A stretch of DNA of 64,000 bases from Diphasiastrum complanatum. Lineage: Eukaryota > Streptophyta > Lycopodiopsida > Lycopodiales > Lycopodiaceae. The position numbers and the translations under genes are program-made. Where the stretch lies: the NCBI GenBank assembly GCA_029204225.1, contig CM055108.1, positions 9,746,528 to 9,810,527 on the forward strand, given 5' to 3'. The stretch's first letter is position 1, and each line of letters begins with the position of its first letter. The notes under the pieces were generated by a model. The model was not told the DNA's origin, searched no databases, and worked only from the letters and a program-made list of their open reading frames with translations. Below are positions 24,470 to 33,693 of this stretch, one piece after another.

Positions 24470-25800
24470 GTGTAGCACAGGCATCCCAAAGAGATCCGGG
24501 AACCACGACTTAGCTTCTCGACTTTCAACGCTTGTTGTCCGAATCCACTTGACATACAAGCAGCCAACTTGGCAACAAGAATCAAACTTAACTTACTTGA
24601 AGTTTTGGAACCAACATTGAGAACCAACCTGGCACCATGCTGGACCAGGTGTCCCGACATGGGTAACTAACAAATTCGATCAAGATAAATAATCAAAAGC
24701 TATTCAACATATCAAAAGATTTGATCTAATTCTCTGTTAACATGACATAGAACAGCAACAAATCATTTATTACCACTCTGAATATAGATAGATCAAGCTT
24801 ACAACAAGTATTCTACTCACAAGACCTACTTGCTATTTATAGCTAGAAATGATGACTCTCTCTTCTCTATCTTTAGTCATTTGGCCAAGCTTATCAAAAA
24901 CTACCCCTAAAATAGTCATATTGGCCAAAATTGCCAAACTAAAGCTAAAAATGAACTTTTATTAACTAAGTCAAGTACTCTACTTTCACACGCGTGAACC
25001 AACCATGTGAAGTTTATTTGCTACTTTGGGCCCATTTAGGCTCAAATTGCCAAACTAACTAGTAAAGTAGAAAACTAGTTGACAACTTTCACAAGGAACA
25101 CTCATAACCATAAGTCGCAACAAATATGAAGACAACCAGTTTATCGACTGAATGGTCTCAATAGCATATCGTTGGCGTCCCGAACCAAATGGTCTCGACA
25201 GCATACCGCTGGCATCTCGATACATGATCCTTAGCTTAGCGCTAGATCAAAAATATTTGAAGCGGCCTTACAATTGGTGCTTGTACCAAACACTCGTTGG
25301 CATGCCAGGGCTGGCGCCAAGACAACATTCCAACAAGGGGGACTGAGACCTGGTTGGAGCTCGCCTTGAGTCACAACCCGCATCCCCCTATAGTTATGGC
25401 GTGATTTAGCACATCTCCTCACAAAAAGCGCTTAGACCAAGCTGGTAAAACACCTTCTTTTGTCTCTAATATTTTCTTTATAGAAAGTCATTTTCTCTCT
25501 CTAGAATTTGTTGATCCCCGGGCTTTGTTTCATCATGCCTAGATTGTGTGAGGTGATTGCACCTCGATCTAAGCTCTCTGGACTTTGCTAGAACCGATCA
25601 AAGTTTCTAAGAATATGGCACCAACTAGATTCTGGTCATAGTGGCACTAGGAGCAGCATGAGCACTACTCGCACCGAGAACAATGCTGGTATCAGGAGTA
25701 GAGCTTGCAGTTGGTGCTAGCTTTACAACACCCATCCCACCTTCACAAAATCTGATGTCCTCATCAAATGTCAGATTAATGCAAAGACATCTCCCAATTA
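24470..25800. repeat. Repeat copy 1 of a decayed retroelement-like sequence
   Basis: Two blocks (about 24474-24640 and 25475-25790) resemble 27432-27640 and 27640-27890 in the same order. Copy 1 carries roughly 0.8 kb extra between the blocks, probably a later insertion or a deletion in copy 2. Shared words include ACCATGACTTAGCT/ACCACGACTTAGCT and GCCTAGAT.GTGTGAG.TGATTGCAC. No conserved coding motif was recognised. Confidence 0.5.
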
Positions 25801-26279
25801 TCTCTAGGTACATTTAAAATACTTGGTATAGCACTCAACTTACTTGCCACTTTATTAACATGATAGCTAGGATACCACAAATCAGAAGCTCAGCACTTTA
25901 TATATGGAAAGTAAACAACTTAGAGCTTTAATTTGTTCAGGAAAAGCGTAGATCTCATATCGCTTACGTAAAACTTGAGATCCTTATTAACTAATGATTG
26001 AGGCTATTGAAATATCCATCCCTGTCGCTTCTGAGCTTGACTTTGGAACTCCTTGAGCTTTGGATCTGTCCTTGTAGCACTTTATCTTGAGATCCAGATT
26101 GATCGTTTTCGCACATGTATCAAAGCTCTCTCAGCCAAAGGATTTATCATTTATCGTCTCCTTTATGGTCCACTCGATGTCTTTTTACTTTGCACCTTCA
26201 CTTCTCTCTTTGTCCCAGCCTGATGCTTTTTGAACTTTCATTTAGCTCTTCAAGGTAGGCAAAGGTTGAATACTCTAGA

Positions 26280-26640
26280 ATGCACTTCTCACTTTGCTCC
26301 AATTAGTTGTCTCTGAACCAAACAAATGTGACCATTGACTTGGCCCTCAATTGGTTGAGAATCCGGTATTGCACTAGTCCAATTTAAATGCGAACTATCC
26401 ATTTGTGTTTGTTTGAAGCATTATGCAAAGCATATAATTTTGACAACTCCATCACTAATCATTTGCCTTACACTCAAAACAAAAAATATGTATATTGCTT
26501 GGTTTCAACTAGCTATCTTTGAACCAAACACATGTAATTATTGACTCAGCCTTAGGTGGTCGAGAGTTTTCTGATTGCATTAGTTCAATTCTAATATGAC
26601 TATCCATGGGCGTTTGTTTGAAGTACCAGTCCTCTCATGC
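26280..26640. repeat. Two diverged direct repeats of about 125 bp
   Basis: About 26302-26425 and 26508-26628 share the pattern (C/T)TGAACCAAACA(A/C)ATGT, a GAC-(T/C)GCCCT-like middle, ATTGCA(C/T)TAGT(C/T)CAAT and ACTATCCAT..G..GTTTGTTTGAAG. They lie between the two larger repeat copies. No gene was seen here. Confidence 0.5.
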
Positions 26641-27431
26641 AAAACTTAGCTTTCACAATTCACTTATTAATCAGCTACTTTGCACTTAAGTCAAATCTAC
26701 GTACTCATTATGTCTCCTCATCATTACTGATTTCAAAAAGCCTGTTGAAGTCCAAACATAACTAACAACTCGGCTGAATGTAGCATGAGAGCCAATTGAA
26801 ATTGGAAATCACCCATACTCGATGAGTTTCAATTTCAAAGATACCCATACCAATGAAGACCAACTGCTCTAGAGAAGATCTCCCTTGAAATTGCCCTTTC
26901 CAACTTTTGACTTCTCGCTTGCATCCGACGTGCACTGTCACAAATGAAACTAATCCAAGTAATAGGTCAAGCATCCAATATTTTGCAAACATTGAGTCAT
27001 TTTGTTGTCGTTCATTTGAAAGCATTGAACTACGAATGTGTCCCACTAACTCTGTAATTCTCTTGTTTGATGGTGTCAGCCTCCAAATGAATGATTTATT
27101 CTCGAGTTTAACAGCTCCTTGTATTACAACAATTCATGCAACCCAAGTAGAGCACGAGTACTAAGACTCACCATGTACATACAAGCAAGACATTCATGCA
27201 TATTTACTAGCAAGTAACAAAGACAAGGTACCCCTTTGAGATAGTCTTGCCAAGGACCTTTGCCTAGCTACACTCACATAGATCAACCACAAAATTGGCT
27301 CATCTGTGGACACACTTGTGCCTACACCTTAGGCAGCACCTTGCATAGCAGTTGTCTTGATAAATTCCAAACAATTGTCATCCTTATAAGACCTGCATAG
27401 CTAACCGGCTAGTCGGCTTTGAAACCACATG

Positions 27432-27890
27432 TAGTGCAAGCATCCCAAAAAGAGCCAAGAACCATGACTTAGCTACTCAATTTTCAACACTTGTCATTCG
27501 AACTTACTTGACCAAACACTTAGCCAACTCCCCAACAGAGATCAAACTTAACCAACTTGACAAACAAGTAGCCAACTAGCCAATAAAGATCAAACTTAAT
27601 CAACTTGAAATTCTAGAACTAACATTGGGAGCCAATCTCTATAGAAAGTCATTTTTTCTCTATATAATTGATTGATCTCCAGGCTTCGTTTAGTGATGCC
27701 TAGATCATGTGAGATGATTGCACATCGATCTGAGCTCTCTTGACTTCACTATAACCAATTAAAAATTTTCAGCCATAGGAACTTGGCGTCAGTTGGATTT
27801 TGGTCGCAATGGTGCCAGGAGCTATTGGCACCGAGAACAATGCTAGTGAGAGTGGCGTTGGGAGTAAAGCATGCAATTGGTGCTAGCTTG
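27432..27890. repeat. Repeat copy 2 of the decayed retroelement-like sequence
   Basis: This is the partner of the 24,470-25,800 copy (see there). Here the two blocks are contiguous. Small internal repeats (CCAACTCCCCAACAGAGATC / CCAACTAGCCAATAAAGATC) show a local 50-60-bp duplication at about 27500-27600. Confidence 0.5.
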
Positions 27891-27954
27891 TGACAACAAT
27901 TGGAAAGCTCTAGCGAGAGCTTAGACAATGACCGAAAAAAAAAATGACTTGGAA

Positions 27955-28800
27955 ACACATTTTTTTAAAAAAAAATTAAATTTAAAATATTGTAATTTGG
28001 TCAATAGATTTTCATATTGTAATTTGGTCAATAGTATCCAAATTTAAAATGCTTCAAATAAATATATTGTAATGTTAAAAAATTGTTGTATTTTGCAAGA
28101 AAATAATTCAAGTTACAAAAATTTGGTCAATAGATTTTCATAAATCACTTAAAATTAGCTTATATCAAATAATAATACTATTCAAAATAAAATCATTAGA
28201 TACACAAGCACTAAAATACCTAAAAAAAAAAAATTGCCTACTTAAAACAAAAGTTATAGTTTTTGGTTTTTGGAATTTCAAAAGTTTTTTAAATTACAAT
28301 TCTTGTATCGAAAAAATATTTTTTTAAATTATGTTAAAAATTTGTATCAATATTTTTTAAAGTTTTAAAATTTTGAAAATCTTTACTTATACCTACATAA
28401 GTTCATTAAATATTTAAACATTAAATAAACGCAAATTGAATTACTTTACAATAATCGAGATTAAATGATTTGTGAATATATTTAAATCACCTTGAAAAAA
28501 ATCTATAAAAATCTTTTCATTTCTTAAAATCTCTAAAAATATTTTTTTTTTTACAAAAAATATTATAAAAACACATCTAAAATTAAGATATTATAAACTT
28601 GACAAATCGTTACAATTTTAATTTTTGATAATGATTATCAATGTTAAATTTTTTTAATATATTTCAAATTCTTAATTTCAAATCGTTAAAAAATAAATTT
28701 AAGAACATTAAATCAATAAAAAAAAAATCAAAACACAATACATCAAAAAAATATAAACGTAATTATTCTTTAAAACAAAAGAGAATTTTTTATTCCCAAA
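27955..28800. other. Extremely AT-rich non-coding block
   Basis: About 850 bp dominated by A/T homopolymer runs and ATTT/AAAT words, sharply different from flanking sequence. It borders the 3' end of the ParB/methyltransferase pseudogene and may mark the edge of that element. The plus-strand frame 28641-28946 is Lys/Asn/Phe-rich low complexity and not a credible gene. Confidence 0.6.
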
Positions 28801-28811
28801 AATCATCGAGG

Positions 28812-29241
28812 TCATTTACATCTTTTTTTTCTTTCTTGAGTAGCCACTGTACTTTCAAGTGGCACATCTTCTACAATATTTTCGACTACCATAACCACAT
28901 TGTAATTTTGAACCAAGACATGAGCAAATTCTCCTGTGTCGTCTAGTTTTCCGCTAGCAGGAGGCTGAGGTTCCTTGAACAAGGGAATTACTGTATCCTT
29001 GATGTCTAAACTCTTTCCCACGTCAGATAGTTCATTTTATTCTCATTTTTACAAAATCAACTAAATTAGTATCTAAATCTACTACAACAACATGTCTACC
29101 TTTCTGAACAACACATGCGCTCGTAGTGCCGCTACCGCTAAATAAATTCAAAATCCAATTAGCTGGGTGAGAGAAAATATCAATTAAAGATATTTGGTGC
29201 ATTAGGAAGGTCTCATTGGAGTCTACAAGAAGATATACCAA
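28812..29241 (-). pseudogene. ParB/methyltransferase gene, 3' part (MTase motif I and C-terminus)
   Basis: The minus-strand frame has ISLIDIFSHPANW, then LNLFSGSGTTSACVVQKGRH (FSGSGTT at 29122-29142) and VVVVDLD, the SAM-binding motif I and the acidic end of the next strand of amino-methyltransferases. A likely splice acceptor (TTGTAG) lies at about 29223. The tail continues in a neighbouring frame to 28812 (KSLDIKDTVIPLFKEPQPPA), needing one frameshift or a small intron. This is the continuation of the gene that starts at 36676. The first part is separated by the copia-derived insertion. Motif IV comes before motif I, which makes it a beta-class enzyme (N6-adenine or N4-cytosine; product not predictable). 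Confidence 0.65.
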
Positions 29242-29575
29242 GTTTCTAGAAATTGCATGTAGAATTTGAGATATTCAATTTTTTGTGATTTTGTCAAAAC
29301 CCTAATATTGATTGGATCTCTAGTTTGTGAGGTTACTGAACTTCATTTGAGTGTGTTTCAATCTTAGGAAGTGGCAAGAATCATTAGGTTGAGGATAGAT
29401 CATAGGTTGATCAAGATTTCACTATTCTATGTGTTGATTTTCTAGTTAGAATTGTTAGAAGAGATTTGAGAGGTTCCATATCTTTGTGATTTCTTCTTGA
29501 GTTCATTTGTTGACATTCAAGAGAGTGCTTTGTGCATTGGAACAGGTTCAAAGAAGAAGATCAGGTCACTTCAAC

Positions 29576-30392
29576 ATGGCTACAAGTGGAGGCTTTATGT
29601 TGGAGAGCAATGATAGGCTTACCTCAATCAACTATTCTACTTGGAAGGTGAGGATGGAGTCCTTATTGGAGATGAATGAGTTGATGGAGATTGTTGCAGG
29701 TGTGGAGGAGAGACCTCAAGCACCTCAAGATCAAGTGAGGTATGACAAGAGAGCAAAGAAAGCTCTACACATGATTAAGATGCATGTTACCAATGAACTT
29801 CTCAAGGAAGTTGGTAAGTGCACATCATCCTTGGGAAGCTTTGAAGAAGCTTTATGAATCCAAGTCTACATCAAGAGTGCTTACTCTTAGGAGGCAAATC
29901 GTTCAAAGTTTGCAAAAGAAGGAAGACAATACTCATGCTTTTGTTTTGAGGGTAAAAGCATTCAATGATGAGTTAGCATCTATTGATGAAAGTATTAAGG
30001 AGGTAGAACTTGTTCAAGTTATACTTAATGGCTTGTTGGATGATCATGCTAATCTTGTTCAAAGTTTTGCTATTTAAAAGACTTTGCCAAGTATTGTGGA
30101 TTTGCAAGAGATCTTGGTGAATGAGGAGTATAGGCTTCAATCAAGAGGAGGTGGATCTACATCGACATCTCATTATGAAGAGGATGCTATGTACATCAAA
30201 GGCAAGTTCAAGGGCAAAGGCAAAGGCGAGTGGTCTAAAGGGCAAGATCAAGGTGAGACTTCTTATTTTGGCAAAAAGAAAGATAAGTCTAAGTTGAAAT
30301 GCTTTTATTGTGGAATCAAAGGGCATTTTGCAAATGAATGTTTGAAGAAGCAAAGAGATGAAGGTAGCAAGCAAATCAACTTTTACTACTAA
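29576..30392 (+). pseudogene. copia gag, two frame breaks
   Basis: Starts MATSGGFMLESNDRLTSINY with the INYSTWKVRMES motif typical of plant copia gag, followed by the UBN2-like body (LLDDHANLVQSF at about 30030-30075). A CX2CX4HX4C zinc knuckle, CFYCGIKGHFANEC, lies at 30300-30341. A frameshift near 29830-29857 and an in-frame stop at 30075-30077 interrupt it. Gag forms the particle and packages RNA. Confidence 0.85.
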
Positions 30393-30585
30393 CGATGAGG
30401 ATCTAGGTGGTGGTGATTCTCTTTTGATGTGTTCTTCAAGTCTAATATCAAGTGAAGGTGACAAAGATTCATGGTGGATTGATAGTGGAGCTAGCTCACA
30501 CATGACTAGTCACAAGGAGTTCTTTACTTCTTTGGTCACTTATGATGGAGCCAAGAAAGCAATTCACATGGCCAATGGTGGTTAG
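30358..30585 (+). pseudogene. copia aspartic protease
   Basis: The frame contains WWIDSGASSHMTSHKEFF, with the DSGAS active site at 30481-30495, spaced normally after the gag knuckle. It ends at a TAG (30586-30588). The next frame continues directly with the GAG-pre-integrase-like LYIPSLSKNLLSVGQMIKKG, so one stop codon separates them. Confidence 0.85.
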
Positions 30586-30588
30586 TGT

Positions 30589-31506
30589 GTGATTGAAGGT
30601 ATTGCTTCAATTCCTATTTGTCTCTCTACTAATAGGAAAGCAAGACTTGATGGTGTTCTTTACATTCCTTCACTTTCAAAGAATTTGCTAAGTGTTGGTC
30701 AAATGATAAAGAAAGGATACATGGTAAAGTTTGGTGGTGATGCTTGTTTCATTACAAAGGAAGAAATCTTGGTTGCTAGGGGCAATAGACAAGGTAGACT
30801 TTTCAAGCTTGATGCTTTTGTTATGGCTAACAAAAAGGATGGAATGGAAAAGGAGATTGGTCTCAACTTTCCAAAGTTATCTTTTAGCATCAATAAGATT
30901 GGTGGATCTTATGCAAAGTCTAACAAGCTTCCTTATGCTAGATCTAGGTCAAGATCTAATATGCTTCTTGGAGATGTTCCTCTTTGTGCTAACTTGGCTA
31001 GTCTTGAGGATAATGATGGTGTTTCAATGGTTCTTCATGGCAAGTGCAAGCATGCAAAAGGTAAGAAAAGAGCTAACTTCATCAATAAAGGTGAAGGTTC
31101 TTCCTTGGAAAAGATTGTTGCTAATGATTTCTTTGATCATATGGAAAAGAATGTTGCTAGGTGCATGCATGAAGGAGGTGGTTCTTCTACATTCTTTTGT
31201 TATGATTCCAAGAAAGTCATTTTTCCAGCAAGTGGAGTCACATGTCTTCATAAAGAGAGTAGATCAAATGGTTCTATCAAGAGACTTGGTGAGGGAGATA
31301 GTCACAAGTCAAGAAGAAGAGAAGTATGTGAAGAGTTCAAAGTAGGATGTACTTTGAATGATGTCATTGTGAATGATAGTGAGGAAGAATCATTATCATG
31401 TGAGTCATTACCTAAAACATTGAGTAGAAGTTCTTTTTTGAAAAAAAGAGGGTACTTCAATCATCCTTATGTTGAAGGTACTAACCATATTTTTCATGGC
31501 TTCTAA
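30589..31506 (+). CDS. Long frame of the copia-derived element: GAG-pre-integrase start, then unrecognised
   Basis: The 305-codon frame starts just after the protease stop. Residues about 20-70 match the GAG-pre-integrase region (SKNLLSVGQMIKKGYMVKF). The rest (about 110-305) is Ser/Lys/Glu-rich with no HHCC zinc finger or DDE core, so the integrase is missing or unrecognisably diverged. It overlaps the next frame by about 38 bp (31469-31506), as if read by frameshifting or broken by one indel. It remains open over 0.9 kb. Confidence 0.5.
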   Translation: MIEGIASIPICLSTNRKARLDGVLYIPSLSKNLLSVGQMIKKGYMVKFGGDACFITKEEILVARGNRQGRLFKLDAFVMANKKDGMEKEIGLNFPKLSFSINKIGGSYAKSNKLPYARSRSRSNMLLGDVPLCANLASLEDNDGVSMVLHGKCKHAKGKKRANFINKGEGSSLEKIVANDFFDHMEKNVARCMHEGGGSSTFFCYDSKKVIFPASGVTCLHKESRSNGSIKRLGEGDSHKSRRREVCEEFKVGCTLNDVIVNDSEEESLSCESLPKTLSRSSFLKKRGYFNHPYVEGTNHIFHGF

Positions 31507-33157
31507 TGTTTTTGAGGTTTCTACTTCTTATGATGCAATCATTAAGAGGGAGTCTTATGAAGGAAAGAGCAATGGAAGATTGGTTCTTGAGAAGATCCAA
31601 GGCATGGATCTCACATCTCTTCATCAACTCAAAGGATTCTATGATTGTGAATTGATCACTCATGATCCAGATGGCAAAAGTTTTGTTGGAGAAGACTACA
31701 TGGAGCAAATCGAGAGGCAATTTCTTCAAGGCAAGAGAGATCTCATTGGTGAGCTTATTGAGGTTTGTTATGGGCTCAAGAGGGCTGGATTTATTAGGTT
31801 TGATACTCATCTTCACCTACTCTACTTCATCTTGGATGGAAAGTTTGGAATCTATCTTTTGATTTATGATGGTAACATTGGTGACATTGTTTTCACTAAC
31901 CTTTGTGGAAATTCGAGATCAAGCATTGATGAGTTCTTGTTGGATCTAGATCATATGTTTGAGAGGGAGTATTTCCAGAGGTTCAGGTCTGAAGATATTC
32001 ATATCTTTGATATCTTTGATGATCAAGAGAAAGGTAAGCAAGTAGAAGCGACACACTTTGCTTTACTCACATGTTTTGGAGAATTTTCTTGTGTAGATGA
32101 TGCTATGCAAGTGGATATTGGTTCTCATGGTTTTCATACTGGAAAAGCAAGTAATGGATCTGGAAAACAAAGTCTGTTCAATGACTTTGATGGTCAAGAG
32201 GAAGATCAAGAGGTTGGTCTCAAAGGGCTTCAACAACACAAAAGGAAAGGTGGCAATTTGGAGCTAGTCAAGAGCATCAAAGGAAGGTTATTTGGCAAAG
32301 ATGTTATGGATCTATTTTTGCAGCTTATTAAAGACTCAAGTAAGGTCAAAGGAGCAGCAAAGAAGTGTTGTTCAAGTTTACTTTACTTGTTCTATCTCAT
32401 GTTTGAGCTATTTCATGTGGATGTATGCAAATTGTCAAGATATGGACAAACTAGCTACATTGTCTTGCAATATCTTATTGTTGGAGTTGTACTAGCATTC
32501 TTGGCTGGTTTTGCTGATGGAAATGAAGCTATTGGAGGTTCATTATGTCACTCATCCATGATCAAGCTCTCAAGAGTTGAGCTACTTGATGCCAATGTTT
32601 GGAAATTGTCAATTTTTGGTGAATTCATGGTCATTTTCTTGTGTCAAGTAGATCTTGAAGATGGACTAGTGCAACCTACTTGGTTTATGGAGTCATGTGG
32701 TGCTGGATTTGCATCATTTATGTACTCACCTACTCATGGATTTCCAAGGTTTGATTTTTTCTTGTGGCAAGATGGAGATGGAGGCTCATTCATGGAGTTG
32801 TATGGTGGAGACATATCAAGAAAGGACAAAGTTGGAAGAGACAAGCAAGAAAATGGTCATCACTCACATTTATTGTTTGGTTTCTGTAATTTTCTAGAGA
32901 GTTCAAAGTTTGAAACATGGAGGAATCATTTCATTCACATTCTATTTGGTTCTTCATGTTCAAGTTATATCTTGATGTGTAAAATTGATGTAAGAAATAG
33001 TGAAGCATCCAATCTGGACACTATTCTCTATATCAATTATGAAAAATACTTTAGAACCTTAGAAAGAAGATCTATACTTAGTATGGAGATCATTCTAAAG
33101 TTGGATCAAAGTTCTATTGTCAAAACTATGCCAAAACTAGTTGAAGAGGGAGTGTGA
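31469..33157 (+). CDS. 562-codon frame with degenerate reverse-transcriptase similarity (catalytic motif lost)
   Basis: Residues about 75-170 follow the copia reverse-transcriptase pattern: VCYGLKRAGF (99-108, compare ALYGLKQAPR), LHLLYFILDGKFGIYLLIYD (115-134, compare NLYxxxxxGxxxILLIYVDD) and SSIDEFLLDLDHMFE (151-165). The YVDD catalytic box is YDGN (133-136), so it should not polymerise DNA. The remaining two thirds shows no RNase H I can defend, and includes hydrophobic stretches (YIVLQYLIVGVVLAFLAGFA, about 328-347). It ends at a TGA that is also the first TGA of the 3' LTR. No stop interrupts 1.7 kb. What it encodes is unknown. Confidence 0.5.
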   Translation: MLKVLTIFFMASNVFEVSTSYDAIIKRESYEGKSNGRLVLEKIQGMDLTSLHQLKGFYDCELITHDPDGKSFVGEDYMEQIERQFLQGKRDLIGELIEVCYGLKRAGFIRFDTHLHLLYFILDGKFGIYLLIYDGNIGDIVFTNLCGNSRSSIDEFLLDLDHMFEREYFQRFRSEDIHIFDIFDDQEKGKQVEATHFALLTCFGEFSCVDDAMQVDIGSHGFHTGKASNGSGKQSLFNDFDGQEEDQEVGLKGLQQHKRKGGNLELVKSIKGRLFGKDVMDLFLQLIKDSSKVKGAAKKCCSSLLYLFYLMFELFHVDVCKLSRYGQTSYIVLQYLIVGVVLAFLAGFADGNEAIGGSLCHSSMIKLSRVELLDANVWKLSIFGEFMVIFLCQVDLEDGLVQPTWFMESCGAGFASFMYSPTHGFPRFDFFLWQDGDGGSFMELYGGDISRKDKVGRDKQENGHHSHLLFGFCNFLESSKFETWRNHFIHILFGSSCSSYILMCKIDVRNSEASNLDTILYINYEKYFRTLERRSILSMEIILKLDQSSIVKTMPKLVEEGV

Positions 33158-33693
33158 GAGATTTCAATTAGTTTAGTCTAGTTTATTCACATTTTGGTAA
33201 ATTGTCAATAAGAGGCCAAAACTCATTTTAGACTTAGAGATAAACTTTTTGAAGTTATATTAGTTTAAAATACATTCAATAAACACTTTTGGAAAGTGTG
33301 GGAAAGTTGGTAGTCGAGTTTGAGAGAGATTCAAATTTGAACTTTAGATACATTGAATCTAGACCCAAAAATAGTAGGGTTTACATTTTGGAGGGAAAGC
33401 CAAGTGGCCAAATAGGGTTTGAAAACTCTATAAAAGGATGTAACTCGTGGAGAGACACATCTTCTCTCTTCTCTCTCTCATTTCATCATTATCCATGGTT
33501 CTCTTTGGGTTTTACTACTCATTGGTGCACTATCTTGGTGTTATCTTGCAATCTTGTGTGTAGAATGATCATTTATTGCTATTTTCGGTTCCACACGTGT
33601 GAAATACAGTAGGGTACTGTAATTGTACGGACAACAAACATATTTTATGTTTTGGTTCATGTTTGATCAATATCTTTTAGAGTTTTCATCTCA
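33155..33693 (+). repeat. 3' LTR of the copia-derived element (3' boundary tentative)
   Basis: Begins TGAGAGATTT right after the polypurine tract. It contains a TATA-like box near 33430, a CT-rich leader and TTCATGT..TCATCTCA at the end. Methyltransferase-type coding sequence resumes on the minus strand immediately after 33694, which supports this end. Confidence 0.5.

Larger units (their letters stand above)
29267..33693 (+). mobile_element. copia-derived LTR element, non-canonical, inserted in the ParB/MTase gene
   Basis: Order: gag (29576-30392, broken), protease (30358-30585), GAG-pre-integrase region, then two long frames without a recognisable integrase (30589-33157). A polypurine tract GAAGAGGGAGTG at about 33143-33154 is followed by a 3' LTR starting TGAGAGATTTCAATT (33155). 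It carries a TATA-like CTATAAAAGG near 33430 and ends tentatively at TCTCA (33693), the inverse of TGAGA. The 5' LTR is not clear: TGAGATATTCAATT at 29267 resembles the start, but the rest does not match, so it may be truncated or replaced. No primer site or target duplication was found. Confidence 0.7.

Noticed and set aside
28641-28946. 101-codon Lys/Asn/Phe-rich frame
   Set aside because: Low-complexity translation of the AT-rich block.
30731-31345. 204-codon plus-strand frame
   Set aside because: It overlaps the better supported 30589-31506 frame, which continues the copia GAG-pre-integrase motif.
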